From: a virus
Length of the DNA stretch: 39,574 nucleotides
Reading direction: 5' to 3' (one strand)
Virus record (IMG/VR): IMGVR_UViG_3300015242_000031
Location: 1-39,574 of that record
The notes beneath the pieces are model-generated. The model was given only the letters and a program-made list of their open reading frames with translations, made no database searches and was not told where the DNA came from. The position numbers and the translations under genes are program-made. Position 1 is the first letter of the stretch. The number at the start of each line of letters is the position of its first letter. Shown piece after piece: positions 30,664 through 38,814 of the stretch.

Positions 30664-30833
30664 TCGCCCATCGCATCCAGGACTTCGGCAAAGCCCGCCT
30701 GGCCGTGGCTGAAACACGCTACGGCCAATGGTGGCTCACGGTCACGAAACCGCTCAAACCGAACGAAACGCCGGATTGGATTGCCCTCGATCGCATCCTC
30801 ATCCAACCCGGTCCCGTCCCGGAGGCCTCATGA
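30660..30833 (+). CDS. Small hypothetical protein (57 aa)
   Basis: MIAHRIQDFGKARLAVAETR ... RYGQWWLTVTKPLKPNETPD. ATG overlaps the zinc-ribbon gene's stop (ATGA) and the end overlaps the next ATG. Beta-rich; unassigned. Confidence 0.55.
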   Translation: MIAHRIQDFGKARLAVAETRYGQWWLTVTKPLKPNETPDWIALDRILIQPGPVPEAS

Positions 30834-31084
30834 ACATGACCGGCTACGCGCCCGCACCCCTGACGAACATGGCGCCTCAACTGAACCCCCAGCGCTCCCA
30901 GATCGCCGCATTGATGGGCTCACGTCCGGGCATTCCGCCCACGGGACAGGCGATGGGAATGGCCGCAGCCCCGCAAGCTATGCCACCCGCCATGCCCATG
31001 CAAGGCGCTCCCATGGGTCAGCCCCCGATGGGACAAGCGATGCTTCGGCCAGTCATGCGCCTGCCTCAATCGATGATGCGATGA
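30830..31084 (+). CDS. Met/Pro/Gly-rich small protein (84 aa)
   Basis: After MNMTGYAPAPLTNMAPQL the protein becomes Met/Pro/Gly-rich with repeats such as GMAAAPQAMPPAMPMQGAPM. This low-complexity type often occurs just before terminase genes in related phages, perhaps as a minor virion protein. Overlaps both neighbours (ATGA). Confidence 0.55.
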   Translation: MNMTGYAPAPLTNMAPQLNPQRSQIAALMGSRPGIPPTGQAMGMAAAPQAMPPAMPMQGAPMGQPPMGQAMLRPVMRLPQSMMR

Positions 31085-31272
31085 ATGGCACTCCCAAACT
31101 CGAGATTCTCTACTACCAAGGCTACGACTTATTGGAGATTCAGCCTTCCGGCTCCGTGCTCTCCCCTGCTGAATTCGAGTGGGTACAAGAGCCGGGCCTC
31201 ATCGTGGATGCAATCAACAACGTTGTGATTGAGCCCAATGGCACCGTAACTCCATTCGAATCAACTGACTGA
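31081..31272 (+). CDS. Small hypothetical protein (63 aa)
   Basis: MNGTPKLEILYYQGYDLLEI ... ALVSPAEFEW-type strands: in fact SPAEFEWVQEPGLIVDAINN. Beta-rich, ATG overlaps the previous stop (ATGA). Lies directly before the small terminase gene; function unknown. Confidence 0.5.
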   Translation: MNGTPKLEILYYQGYDLLEIQPSGSVLSPAEFEWVQEPGLIVDAINNVVIEPNGTVTPFESTD

Positions 31273-31282
31273 TCTACACATT

Positions 31283-31570
31283 GTGCCCAGCCGCAAAGGA
31301 AGTCCGAACAAGCTCAACGCCGGGGCGAAAGAGAATATCGCCGCTGTCTTCACACGCCTGGGTGGAACAGCCGAAATGGCCAAATGGGCAAAGGCCAATC
31401 AGACCGAGTTCTACCGCCTCTATGGCCGGCTCGTTCCGGTCGAACAGCAGCATAGCGGGGCGGTAGGTACTTATGCAGCCCAGCCCATCCCCGTCGAACA
31501 ACGAGACGCTTTACCCCTGGCGGGCACAAACGGGTCCGCAGTTAACGGCCATTCAACGCCATCTGATTGA
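31283..31570 (+). CDS. terS: Small terminase subunit-like protein (95 aa)
   Basis: GTG 31283. KGSPNKLNAGAKENIAAVFT then LGGTAEMAKWAKANQTEFYR fits the small DNA-binding helical domain of phage small terminases, although the protein is shorter than usual. It overlaps terL by 98 nt in another frame. It would recognise the packaging site and regulate TerL; the assignment is from position and pattern. Confidence 0.65.
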   Translation: MPSRKGSPNKLNAGAKENIAAVFTRLGGTAEMAKWAKANQTEFYRLYGRLVPVEQQHSGAVGTYAAQPIPVEQRDALPLAGTNGSAVNGHSTPSD

Positions 31571-33773
31571 CGAGCTGTTCTACGGCGGCGCCGTCGGGGG
31601 CGGCAAGAGCGATTACCTACTCGGTGACTTCGCCCAGGACGTGCCCAGTCCCTGGGGTGCGCATTGGCGCGGGATCCTCTTCCGCAAGACCTACGCCGAG
31701 CTCGAAGACCTGATCAGCCGCAGCCAGCAGATCTATCCGCCTTGGTTCCCGGGCTGCAAGTGGAGCGTGCAGGATAGCCTATGGAGCTGGCCCAACGGCG
31801 CGACCTTGAAGATGCGCTACCTCGAGTCCGCCACCGATTGGATGCGCTACTGGGGCCACGCCTATACCTGGATCGGCTGGGATGAGCTGCCCAATTGGCC
31901 GGACATGGATTCCTACGTGAAGATGAAAGCGCGCCTCAGGAGTGCCTATGACGTTCCCAACAAACGAATCCGTGCCACCGGAAACCCTGGCGGACCGGGT
32001 CACTCGAGCGTCAAAGCTTATTTCCGAATCGACCAGCATCCGCTCGGTGGTGAAATCTTCGAACAAGGGGGCATGAAACGACTTTTCGTGCGATCCCGAC
32101 TCGCTGACAACCGCATTTTATTGCGTCATGACCCCAAATACGCGCAGAGACTTGCGGGGCTGGGTTCCCCCGACCTGGTCCGCGCCTGGCTGGAAGGCGA
32201 TTGGAACGTCATTGCGGGTGCGTTCTTCCCGGAGTTCGGCGATCGCCACATTGTCGACCCCATCGAACTACCGAGCCATTGGACGCGCTTTCGCGCCATG
32301 GACTGGGGATCGGCCAAGCCCTTCAGCGTCGGCTGGTATGCGGTCTCAGACGGCGAGCTGCCACAGTTTCCCCGCGGTGCGCTGATCAAATATCGCGAGT
32401 GGTACGGCATGATCGAAGGCCAGCCCAATACCGGCCTGAAGATGACCGCGACCGAAGTAGGGAAGGGCATTGTCGCGCGGCAGGAGAAGGACGAACTTAT
32501 CTCCTATTCGGTGCTCGATCCCAGCGCGTTCGCCGAAGATGGCGGACCCAGCATTGCGGAAATGCTCTCCAAGGCCGGCGCCGTCTTCCGAGCGGCCGAC
32601 AACAAGCGCATAACGCAACGCGGAGCCATGGGCGGCTGGGACCAGGTGCGCGGACGCTTGAAGGGCGATGCCAAGCCCATGCTCTACTTCTTTTCCACCT
32701 GCACGCATACAATCCGGACGCTTCCGGCGCTCCAACATGACGTCACGAAGCCGGAAGATGTCGACACAGACGCCGAAGATCACTGTTTTGCAGCCGACAC
32801 AATGATTGCGGTTGAGGGAGTCCCTCGGACTATCGCATCGCTTGTGGGCACTTCAGGGCGGATTCATTCGAAGAGCGGCTTGGCCGATTACCGCAACGCG
32901 CGGTTGACGAGGCGTAATGCACGTGTGGTTCGAATCTGGTTCGCGGATGGCACAAACGTGGTTTGCACCCCGGACCATCGATTTATGCTGATTTCCGGAG
33001 ACTGGAAAACAGCCGAGGACCTAACGGATGAAACCTGCTATTCTAAAGCATGGTCATCATCATCAGTGCGACGATTCAAGAATTCCACGGCGTTCGCTAT
33101 TACCGCTGCGGTCCGTATTTCCAGCGCAAAGGCGTACGCCTTCATCGTGCGGTGTGGGAAAGCATTCACGGGGCCATTCCAGATGGATTCCACATCCATC
33201 ACGTGGACCACGACCGAGCCAATAACGAGCCCGAGAATCTCCAACTCATGCTCGGGACTGAGCACGTTGGAGAGCACGGCCGAGACATTGCCAACCTTGC
33301 TCAGATCGTCCCTCGATTGGAGCAGGCGCGCATCGCCGCTGCTTCATGGCATGGAAGCGATGAGGGCAAACGCTGGCATAGCGAGCACTACGAACGGCAC
33401 ATCCGGCCGGTCATGGGGCGAACGGTTGAGAAGTCTTGCCAGCAGTGTGGCAAGCATTATTCAGTCATTGCTTCCAAAGCGGGCGAATCCAAGTTCTGTC
33501 ACGCCAATTGCAAAGCACGCGCATTGCGTGCGCGTCGAAAGGCTCAGCGAGCCGACTGACGTCTACTGCCTGACGGTTCCGGACGCGGGGTGCTTCGCGC
33601 TCGCATCGGGCGTCATCGTCTCCAACTGCGGAGACGAGACACGCTATGCGTGCATGTCCCGTCCCTGGACTCAGTCTATTCCCGCAGATTCAGGACCGCC
33701 GCGAGGCGCGCGCACCATCGAGGAGATGGTCCGGCGTCACGAAGCACGGCAAGAGGAATACAGGAGGATCTAA
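31473..33773 (+). CDS. terL: Large terminase subunit (TerL) precursor containing an intein
   Basis: A 766-aa precursor. The ATPase half has Walker A GGAVGGGKS (residues 38-46), Walker B WIGWDE (133-138) and the GNPGG coupling element. The nuclease half begins AMDWGSAKPFSVGWY. Its final active-site motif DTDAEDH...CGDETRY is split by a 281-residue intein between His437 and Cys719. After splicing the protein would be 485 aa, normal for TerL. It translocates DNA into the prohead and cuts the concatemer. The stop TAA overlaps the next ATG. Until splicing, the nuclease motif is broken, so packaging depends on splicing. Confidence 0.9.
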   Translation: MQPSPSPSNNETLYPWRAQTGPQLTAIQRHLIDELFYGGAVGGGKSDYLLGDFAQDVPSPWGAHWRGILFRKTYAELEDLISRSQQIYPPWFPGCKWSVQDSLWSWPNGATLKMRYLESATDWMRYWGHAYTWIGWDELPNWPDMDSYVKMKARLRSAYDVPNKRIRATGNPGGPGHSSVKAYFRIDQHPLGGEIFEQGGMKRLFVRSRLADNRILLRHDPKYAQRLAGLGSPDLVRAWLEGDWNVIAGAFFPEFGDRHIVDPIELPSHWTRFRAMDWGSAKPFSVGWYAVSDGELPQFPRGALIKYREWYGMIEGQPNTGLKMTATEVGKGIVARQEKDELISYSVLDPSAFAEDGGPSIAEMLSKAGAVFRAADNKRITQRGAMGGWDQVRGRLKGDAKPMLYFFSTCTHTIRTLPALQHDVTKPEDVDTDAEDHCFAADTMIAVEGVPRTIASLVGTSGRIHSKSGLADYRNARLTRRNARVVRIWFADGTNVVCTPDHRFMLISGDWKTAEDLTDETCYSKAWSSSSVRRFKNSTAFAITAAVRISSAKAYAFIVRCGKAFTGPFQMDSTSITWTTTEPITSPRISNSCSGLSTLESTAETLPTLLRSSLDWSRRASPLLHGMEAMRANAGIASTTNGTSGRSWGERLRSLASSVASIIQSLLPKRANPSSVTPIAKHAHCVRVERLSEPTDVYCLTVPDAGCFALASGVIVSNCGDETRYACMSRPWTQSIPADSGPPRGARTIEEMVRRHEARQEEYRRI
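32784..33626 (+). mobile_element. Intein in TerL (281 aa) with out-of-frame nested endonuclease
   Basis: The intein spans Cys438 (CFAADTMIAVEG, block A) to Asn718. Block B is GTNVVCTPDHRFM with the TxxH motif, then SGDWKTAEDL. Block F is TDVYCLTVPDAGCFAL and block G is SGVIVSN before Cys719; the penultimate His is replaced by Ser. The region between (about 33050-33527) shows no endonuclease in this frame: it is Ser/Thr/Arg-rich (e.g. STSITWTTTEPITSPRIS). An HNH gene occupies it in a different frame. The intein is therefore a splicing domain split by an overlapping free-standing endonuclease. Confidence 0.9.
33050..33559 (+). CDS. HNH homing endonuclease nested out of frame inside the intein (169 aa)
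   Basis: Reads in frame 2 while TerL/intein reads in frame 3, i.e. -1. Residues about 8-45 (RYYRCGPYFQRKGVRLHRAV) are followed by the HNH core GFHIHHVDHDRANNEPENLQ-LM, then a C-terminal zinc site (SCQQCGKHYS ... FCHANCKARAL). A TAA at 33044 stands two codons before the ATG, so the gene starts there and is not reached by ordinary -1 shifting before it. No good Shine-Dalgarno is seen. Its last ten codons overlap intein block F coding. It would cut intein-less terL to spread the intein; this is inference. Confidence 0.85.
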   Translation: MVIIISATIQEFHGVRYYRCGPYFQRKGVRLHRAVWESIHGAIPDGFHIHHVDHDRANNEPENLQLMLGTEHVGEHGRDIANLAQIVPRLEQARIAAASWHGSDEGKRWHSEHYERHIRPVMGRTVEKSCQQCGKHYSVIASKAGESKFCHANCKARALRARRKAQRAD

Positions 33774-34834
33774 TGGCTAATGCCACGCTCGTAGATGATC
33801 TGGGAAATGCCCTACGGTTCGCGCCGGCCATCGTGGGCTACCAATTGCCGATCACGCCGCTGCCCGATGTGCTGATGATCGACAACTTCAATGGCACGGT
33901 CATCGATACGGTGAGCCGCTGGCAATCCCCAGTCCTGGCCGGGGCCGGCACGATGACGCAAGTGAGCGGCAACCTCGTCACGACCTTGGGTACGACCGCC
34001 TCCAATGGCGCGGCCATCAGTACGATTGAGAACTTCGAACCCTCCATCGGCGCCATCACGGTCGGCGCACTGATTCAGACCGAAGCGTCCCCCAGCATCA
34101 ATACCAACCGCTGTTTCGGTTTCTATACGCGCCCGGGCAGCTTTACGGCGGCGACGCCGGTGCAGGACGGCTATGTTTGGGAACTGGATACTAACGGTAG
34201 TTTCGGCGCCAGCATCTACAACGGCGGCGTGCGCATTTCCCGCACTGTCTTTCAGTTGAGTGGCAGTACGTTCATCCCGATCAGCATCAGCTTCCAGGGA
34301 TTGAATGCGCTGTTTTTCCTGAACGACTTCTCAACCCCAGTATTGAAGGTGCCGTTCCTGCAGCCTTCCACGCTGAACCTGCCGTTCGGCTTCCATTCCA
34401 TCAATCATACCTCAGGCCCTGCGGGCGCTCCGACCTGGGCGCTCTACGGCATGGCCGTAATCGACGCTTCCGGATGTCAAGCCACCCAGTGGAACGGGCA
34501 GAACATCTCGCGCGTACGCACCCCCAACCGATTCATCAATCTCAACGCCGTTTCGGTGACCGCCGAAGGCACGATCTGGACGCCGGCCACGGGCAAGAAA
34601 TTCAGGCTCATGGGTTATGTGTTGGAATCGGGAACCATTGGCGGCAATGTGCTGCTCAAAGACAACACGGCAGGTGCCACGATCCTGATCGTGCCCTTCG
34701 GTGCGGCTAATGGAGTGATTCAAAGCCAGCCCATGGGCAACGGAATTCTGAGTGCCGCGGCGAATAATGTACTCACCGCAACCGGCACCGCGACTCAAAC
34801 ATTGAGCGGGTACGTGTTCGGATGCGAGGAATAG
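33773..34834 (+). CDS. Virion structural protein, beta-rich (353 aa)
   Basis: RBS AGGAGG lies just before ATG 33773, which overlaps the TerL stop (TAATG). The protein is beta-rich throughout (e.g. MIDNFNGTVIDTVSRWQSPV; FGFYTRPGSFTAATPVQDGY), with a jelly-roll or lectin-like pattern and a separate C-terminal domain. Found between TerL and portal it may be a head fibre, decoration or adhesion protein. No family is assigned with certainty. Confidence 0.6.
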   Translation: MANATLVDDLGNALRFAPAIVGYQLPITPLPDVLMIDNFNGTVIDTVSRWQSPVLAGAGTMTQVSGNLVTTLGTTASNGAAISTIENFEPSIGAITVGALIQTEASPSINTNRCFGFYTRPGSFTAATPVQDGYVWELDTNGSFGASIYNGGVRISRTVFQLSGSTFIPISISFQGLNALFFLNDFSTPVLKVPFLQPSTLNLPFGFHSINHTSGPAGAPTWALYGMAVIDASGCQATQWNGQNISRVRTPNRFINLNAVSVTAEGTIWTPATGKKFRLMGYVLESGTIGGNVLLKDNTAGATILIVPFGAANGVIQSQPMGNGILSAAANNVLTATGTATQTLSGYVFGCEE

Positions 34835-34835
34835 T

Positions 34836-37046
34836 GTGTCCGTAGATCCGCAAATCCTCGGTGCCGATCTCAAGCAAGCAATCGACCCCGCCACGGATAA
34901 ACAACGCCAGGCGGATCGCGAGCTCGCGCAGAAGTGGCTGAAGGAGATCAAGCGCATCCGCAACAAGGAGGACAAATGGCGCAAGAAGGCCAAGGAGGTG
35001 CTGGAGCGCTATCGGGATGACCGCGGCCTGGATGATCACGTCAGTAAGTTCAACATCCTGTGGAGCAATACCGAGACCATCAAGCCGGCGATCTTCGCCC
35101 GCATGCCGGTCCCTGACGTGCGTCGACGTTACCTCACCCAGGACCCCATAGGCCGGACTGCAGCCATGATCCTGGAGCGCGCACTGTCGTATTCGATCAG
35201 TACATACGACTTCAAGGATACGTGTGATCGCTGTGTGGAGGATTACATTCTGCCCGGGCGGGCGGAAGCGTTCGTCTGCTACGAGCCGCTGATCCTCAAC
35301 AAGCCGGTACGCAAGCCGGTTGAGCCGCTGCCGCCGAGCGATCCAGATCTGGGCAAGGATGACGATGACATTCCCGATGACCTGACCGCCCCACCGATGG
35401 ATGCCGCACTGCCGCCGCCGCAGTATCCGCCCGGCACGCAGTTCGATGCGCAAGGGGCTTTCCAGATGCAGCCCCAGGAGTACAAAGCCTGGGAGTCGGT
35501 CTATGCCAAGTATGTGCCCTGGGATTTGTTCGGCTTCAGCGAATGCACGCAATGGTCTGAAGTGCCCGCTGTCTGGATGGGCGAGTATTTGACCAAGGAG
35601 CAATGCAAGGATCAGTTTCCAGACTTCAAAGACTGGGAGAACGTCACTTTCGCGCAGGCGAAAACCAGTTCCTCGAGTGCGGATCTGGACGACTCGATGC
35701 AACAGCCGCCCTCGACCACGACCATTTGGAAGGTTTGGCACAAGGCCACGCGCACCTATCTAGTATTTGCGCAGGATTATACCGAGGGGCCGATCGCACG
35801 CCAGGAAGATCCCACGCAGCTGGAAGGCTTCTTCCCGATGCCGCAGCCAATGTATTCCCTGCGCACCAATGGCACCTGGATCCCCAAGCCTGAATTCCTG
35901 ATGTATCAGGATCAGGCGAATGAGTTGGATATCGTCGTCAACCGCCTGCGCAATCTGGTGAACGCGCTGAAGGTGCGCGGTGTATATGACAAGGCCATGG
36001 ACGAGCTGGCCAAGATCAGTGAGTTATACAAGGCGCCCGATCTCACGTTCATGCCGATCCCCGATTACCGCATGCTGGCGGAGAAAGGCGGATTGGATGC
36101 GCTGATCAGCACGCTGCCGATTGAAGAGATCGCCGCGGCCATTGGTCAGTTGACCGAGCGCGAAGCGAAGCTCAAAGAGGAGATCTACGAGCTCTATGGC
36201 GTCGCCGATATCATGCGCGGCGCCACGGAAGCCTCAGAGACACTCGGTGCACAGCAGCTCAAAGCCCAGTACGGCGGATTGCGCATCAGCATCCGGCAGG
36301 AGCGCTTCCAGATGTTTGTGCGCGATATCCTACGCATCAAGGCGGAGCTGATCGTGGAGCACTTCGATGCGGATACGCTGCGCCTGATGACCGGCATCCA
36401 AGTGATGCCCGATCAGCAGTTCCAAATGATGCAGCAACAGCAGTCATTGCCCGTCGGCGCAGTCAGTCAAAGCGAGTTTGACGGGGCCATTGCCGTGCTG
36501 AAATCCGACAAGCTGCGCGGCTTCAAGGTGGATATCGAGACCGATTCCACCATTCCCGTCGATCGCATGCAGGATCAGCAGAATCGCATCGCCTTCATTG
36601 GAGCGGTGGGTCAATACCTGTCGGGCGTCATTCCGGCCGTGCAGGAAGGCGCGATCCCGATGAAGGTGGCTCGCGAGGGACTACTCTTTGTGGTGCGCGG
36701 CTTCAAGGTCGGCACTGAGTTGGAAGAGGTGCTCGAAGAGTTGGGCCAGGACGGCGATCAGGCGCAGCAGCTGTCGCAGCTTCAGAAGACTGTCGACCAA
36801 CTGCAGCAGCAGAATCAGGAATTACAGCAGGAATTGCAGCAGGCACAGCAGAAAGGACAGGCCGATGCCGCACGGGCGCAGGCGGATATCGTCGTCTCCA
36901 ACACGCAGGCATCGAACGATATCGCCTCTGACAATGTGAAGACCGCCAACACCATTGCGATTGATCGGGCGCAGGCCATGCACAAAATGGCGGTGGTTGC
37001 ACATATGGCTGCGAACCGGCCGCCACCGAAAGCGGGCGTGCAATGA
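34836..37046 (+). CDS. Portal protein (736 aa)
   Basis: GTG start two bases after the previous stop. NILWSNTETIKPAIFARMPV near residue 75 is characteristic of podovirus portals of this type. The stem/clip region carries acidic Pro-rich segments (about 150-190), and the C-terminal 100 residues form a Gln-rich coiled coil (LSQLQKTVDQLQQQNQELQQ), forming the barrel. It makes the dodecameric vertex for packaging and tail attachment. Confidence 0.85.
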   Translation: MSVDPQILGADLKQAIDPATDKQRQADRELAQKWLKEIKRIRNKEDKWRKKAKEVLERYRDDRGLDDHVSKFNILWSNTETIKPAIFARMPVPDVRRRYLTQDPIGRTAAMILERALSYSISTYDFKDTCDRCVEDYILPGRAEAFVCYEPLILNKPVRKPVEPLPPSDPDLGKDDDDIPDDLTAPPMDAALPPPQYPPGTQFDAQGAFQMQPQEYKAWESVYAKYVPWDLFGFSECTQWSEVPAVWMGEYLTKEQCKDQFPDFKDWENVTFAQAKTSSSSADLDDSMQQPPSTTTIWKVWHKATRTYLVFAQDYTEGPIARQEDPTQLEGFFPMPQPMYSLRTNGTWIPKPEFLMYQDQANELDIVVNRLRNLVNALKVRGVYDKAMDELAKISELYKAPDLTFMPIPDYRMLAEKGGLDALISTLPIEEIAAAIGQLTEREAKLKEEIYELYGVADIMRGATEASETLGAQQLKAQYGGLRISIRQERFQMFVRDILRIKAELIVEHFDADTLRLMTGIQVMPDQQFQMMQQQQSLPVGAVSQSEFDGAIAVLKSDKLRGFKVDIETDSTIPVDRMQDQQNRIAFIGAVGQYLSGVIPAVQEGAIPMKVAREGLLFVVRGFKVGTELEEVLEELGQDGDQAQQLSQLQKTVDQLQQQNQELQQELQQAQQKGQADAARAQADIVVSNTQASNDIASDNVKTANTIAIDRAQAMHKMAVVAHMAANRPPPKAGVQ

Positions 37047-37450
37047 TGGATATCGTGATCAACGATCCGCGCGCATCTGATTGGGTGAAGGAGAAAATCC
37101 CGAAGGTGCAATCATGGATGGGCGAGCACAAATCACTGGCCGCATTGGAGGAGGGCGAGATCATCGGTGCGGTCGTCTATGATGCCTTCACGCCATACGA
37201 CTGTTGCATCCACGTGCGATTGGACAAGGCCGGATGCAAGGTGCCGGACGTGCTCAAGCAGGTATTCGGCTATCCGTTTGAGCAATTGGGACTGACGCGT
37301 ATCACGGGACTCGTGAGCAAGTCGAACGAGAAGGGTATCGCGCTGTGTACGTGGTTGGGCTTTACGTTCGAAGGCGTGAAACAAAAAGCGCTGGGCGATG
37401 AGGACGAAGTGATCTTCGGCATGTTGAGGAGTGAATGTCGATGGCTCTGA
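37043..37450 (+). CDS. GNAT-family acetyltransferase (135 aa)
   Basis: ATG overlaps the portal stop (ATGA). VFGYPFEQLGLTRITGLVSK and SNEKGIALCTWLGFTFEGV follow the GNAT motif A/B pattern, and the tail EDEVIFGMLRSE is the usual closing strand. Phage GNATs in virion operons occur in related podoviruses; their target, possibly a virion or host protein, is unknown. Confidence 0.75.
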   Translation: MMDIVINDPRASDWVKEKIPKVQSWMGEHKSLAALEEGEIIGAVVYDAFTPYDCCIHVRLDKAGCKVPDVLKQVFGYPFEQLGLTRITGLVSKSNEKGIALCTWLGFTFEGVKQKALGDEDEVIFGMLRSECRWL

Positions 37451-38295
37451 ACTTTCGACTCGATGCACAGCGGCACTACAAAGGTGGTTCAGCGCCCGTG
37501 CCCGATCCTACTGTGCAGATTGCTGCTCAGAAGTCGGCCGATCAATACAACGTCGTCGGGCCGGGCGGCTCTACGAAATGGACTCAAGGAAATCCGATAG
37601 TCACTGGTTATGACCAGAGCGGCAAGCCTATTTACAACGCGCAATCAACGCAGACCACCACGCTTGCGCCGGATCAGCAGAAGCAATATGACCTGCAGAA
37701 TCAGATCGCAGACCAGCTATTGAGCGGTGCGAATCAGAACATCGGGACATTCGTCAATACGCCCTATAGCGGCGGCAGTAGCTTTGATTACAACACCGCC
37801 ACTCCAGATGCGGCCAAAGCCGCCTATCAGCAACAGGTCGATCTACTGCAGCCGCAGTTCGCCAATGCGGACAAGGCCTTCGACACGAAGCTGGCTAACC
37901 AAGGCATTCCCATCGGTTCAGATGCATATGCGGATGCTCAGCGTCAGCACGAGAACGATCAGAATTTCGCGCTCACTCAGGCAGCCCAAAGCGCGCAGGG
38001 CACGGGCGCCAACATGGCCTTTCAGCAGAATCAGGCCAATAACGCACAGGCGCTGCAGGCCCGGCAGGAGCAATACAACGAGATTTCAGCCGCCCTGGGC
38101 GGTAGTCAGTTGCAGCCCGTGGGGGCGTATGCCGGCGGTAGCGGCGGCAGCGTGGATGCGACGGGCGCATTCAACGCACAGAACAACGCACAACTGGCCA
38201 ACTATAATGCAGGGCAGGCCAGCAACAACGCCACGCTGAGCGCCGGGGCGGGCCTCGCAGGTGCCGGTATCACCGCCGGTATCATCGTGTTTTAG
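37441..38295 (+). CDS. Q/N-rich virion protein (allele B, complete, 284 aa)
   Basis: ATG 37441 is preferred: GAGGAG stands 9 nt upstream, while ATG 37435 is only 3 nt away. The N-terminal half is polar, with TQTTTLAPDQQKQYDLQNQI helical; the middle is Gln/Asn-rich helices (FANADKAFDTKLANQGIPIG); the C-terminus is Gly/Ser then hydrophobic (AGAGLAGAGITAGIIVF). It is probably an internal or ejection protein. It ends with TAG immediately before the inserted HNH gene; the allele at 1-322 lacks that insertion. Confidence 0.7.
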   Translation: MALNFRLDAQRHYKGGSAPVPDPTVQIAAQKSADQYNVVGPGGSTKWTQGNPIVTGYDQSGKPIYNAQSTQTTTLAPDQQKQYDLQNQIADQLLSGANQNIGTFVNTPYSGGSSFDYNTATPDAAKAAYQQQVDLLQPQFANADKAFDTKLANQGIPIGSDAYADAQRQHENDQNFALTQAAQSAQGTGANMAFQQNQANNAQALQARQEQYNEISAALGGSQLQPVGAYAGGSGGSVDATGAFNAQNNAQLANYNAGQASNNATLSAGAGLAGAGITAGIIVF

Positions 38296-38814
38296 ATGGA
38301 AAACTGGAAAGCAATTGCTGGGTATGAGGGATTTTACGAGATCAGTGATCTCGGTCGCGTTCGTGGGATTGATCGCCTTGATCCGCGTGGCAAGAGAATC
38401 AAAAGCCGGGTGCTGCGGCCTTCCATAAATAAGGGATATCCCAACGTGCATTTGAGCCGGCGCGGCAAAGTTAAAACATTCCAAGTGCATACGTTGGTGT
38501 TGACAACTTTCATTGGACCAAAGCCCAGCGGTAAAGAATGCGCGCATGCCGATGGCGATCCTGGGAATGCAGCTCTTTTGAATCTTTCATGGAAAACGCC
38601 CAAGGAGAACTGCGCAGATTGGCTTCGTCACGGAACAGATAAGCGCGGTGATAAACACCCGCTTGCGCGCCTTTCTCAGGATGATGTAGTGCAAATCAAG
38701 GCGCTGCGAGCAGCGGGAGCCATGTACAAAGTGATTGGATGGAAATTCTCAATTCATCCTATCCACGCCAGAAATATTGTCATAGGCAAACGGTGGAAAC
38801 ACGCAAATGCCTAA
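38296..38814 (+). CDS. NUMOD4-HNH homing endonuclease (172 aa)
   Basis: Opens with the NUMOD4 motif (NWKAIAGYEGFYEISDLGRV), then an HNH nuclease core (VHTLVLTTFIGPKPSGKECA, HADGDPGNAALLNLSWKTP) and a C-terminal helix-turn-helix for DNA binding (LARLSQDDVVQIKALRAAG). It starts directly at the stop of the virion gene and ends overlapping the PAPS-like gene. The homologous junction at 320-324 lacks it completely, showing it is an insertion. It would cut HNH-free copies of that junction. Confidence 0.85.
   Translation: MENWKAIAGYEGFYEISDLGRVRGIDRLDPRGKRIKSRVLRPSINKGYPNVHLSRRGKVKTFQVHTLVLTTFIGPKPSGKECAHADGDPGNAALLNLSWKTPKENCADWLRHGTDKRGDKHPLARLSQDDVVQIKALRAAGAMYKVIGWKFSIHPIHARNIVIGKRWKHANA

Noticed and set aside
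33028-33225. Frame starting at ATG 33028 with GAGG upstream, inside the intein
   Set aside because: It has the best ribosome site there, but encodes no recognisable protein and ends within the HNH gene; at most it could aid reinitiation.
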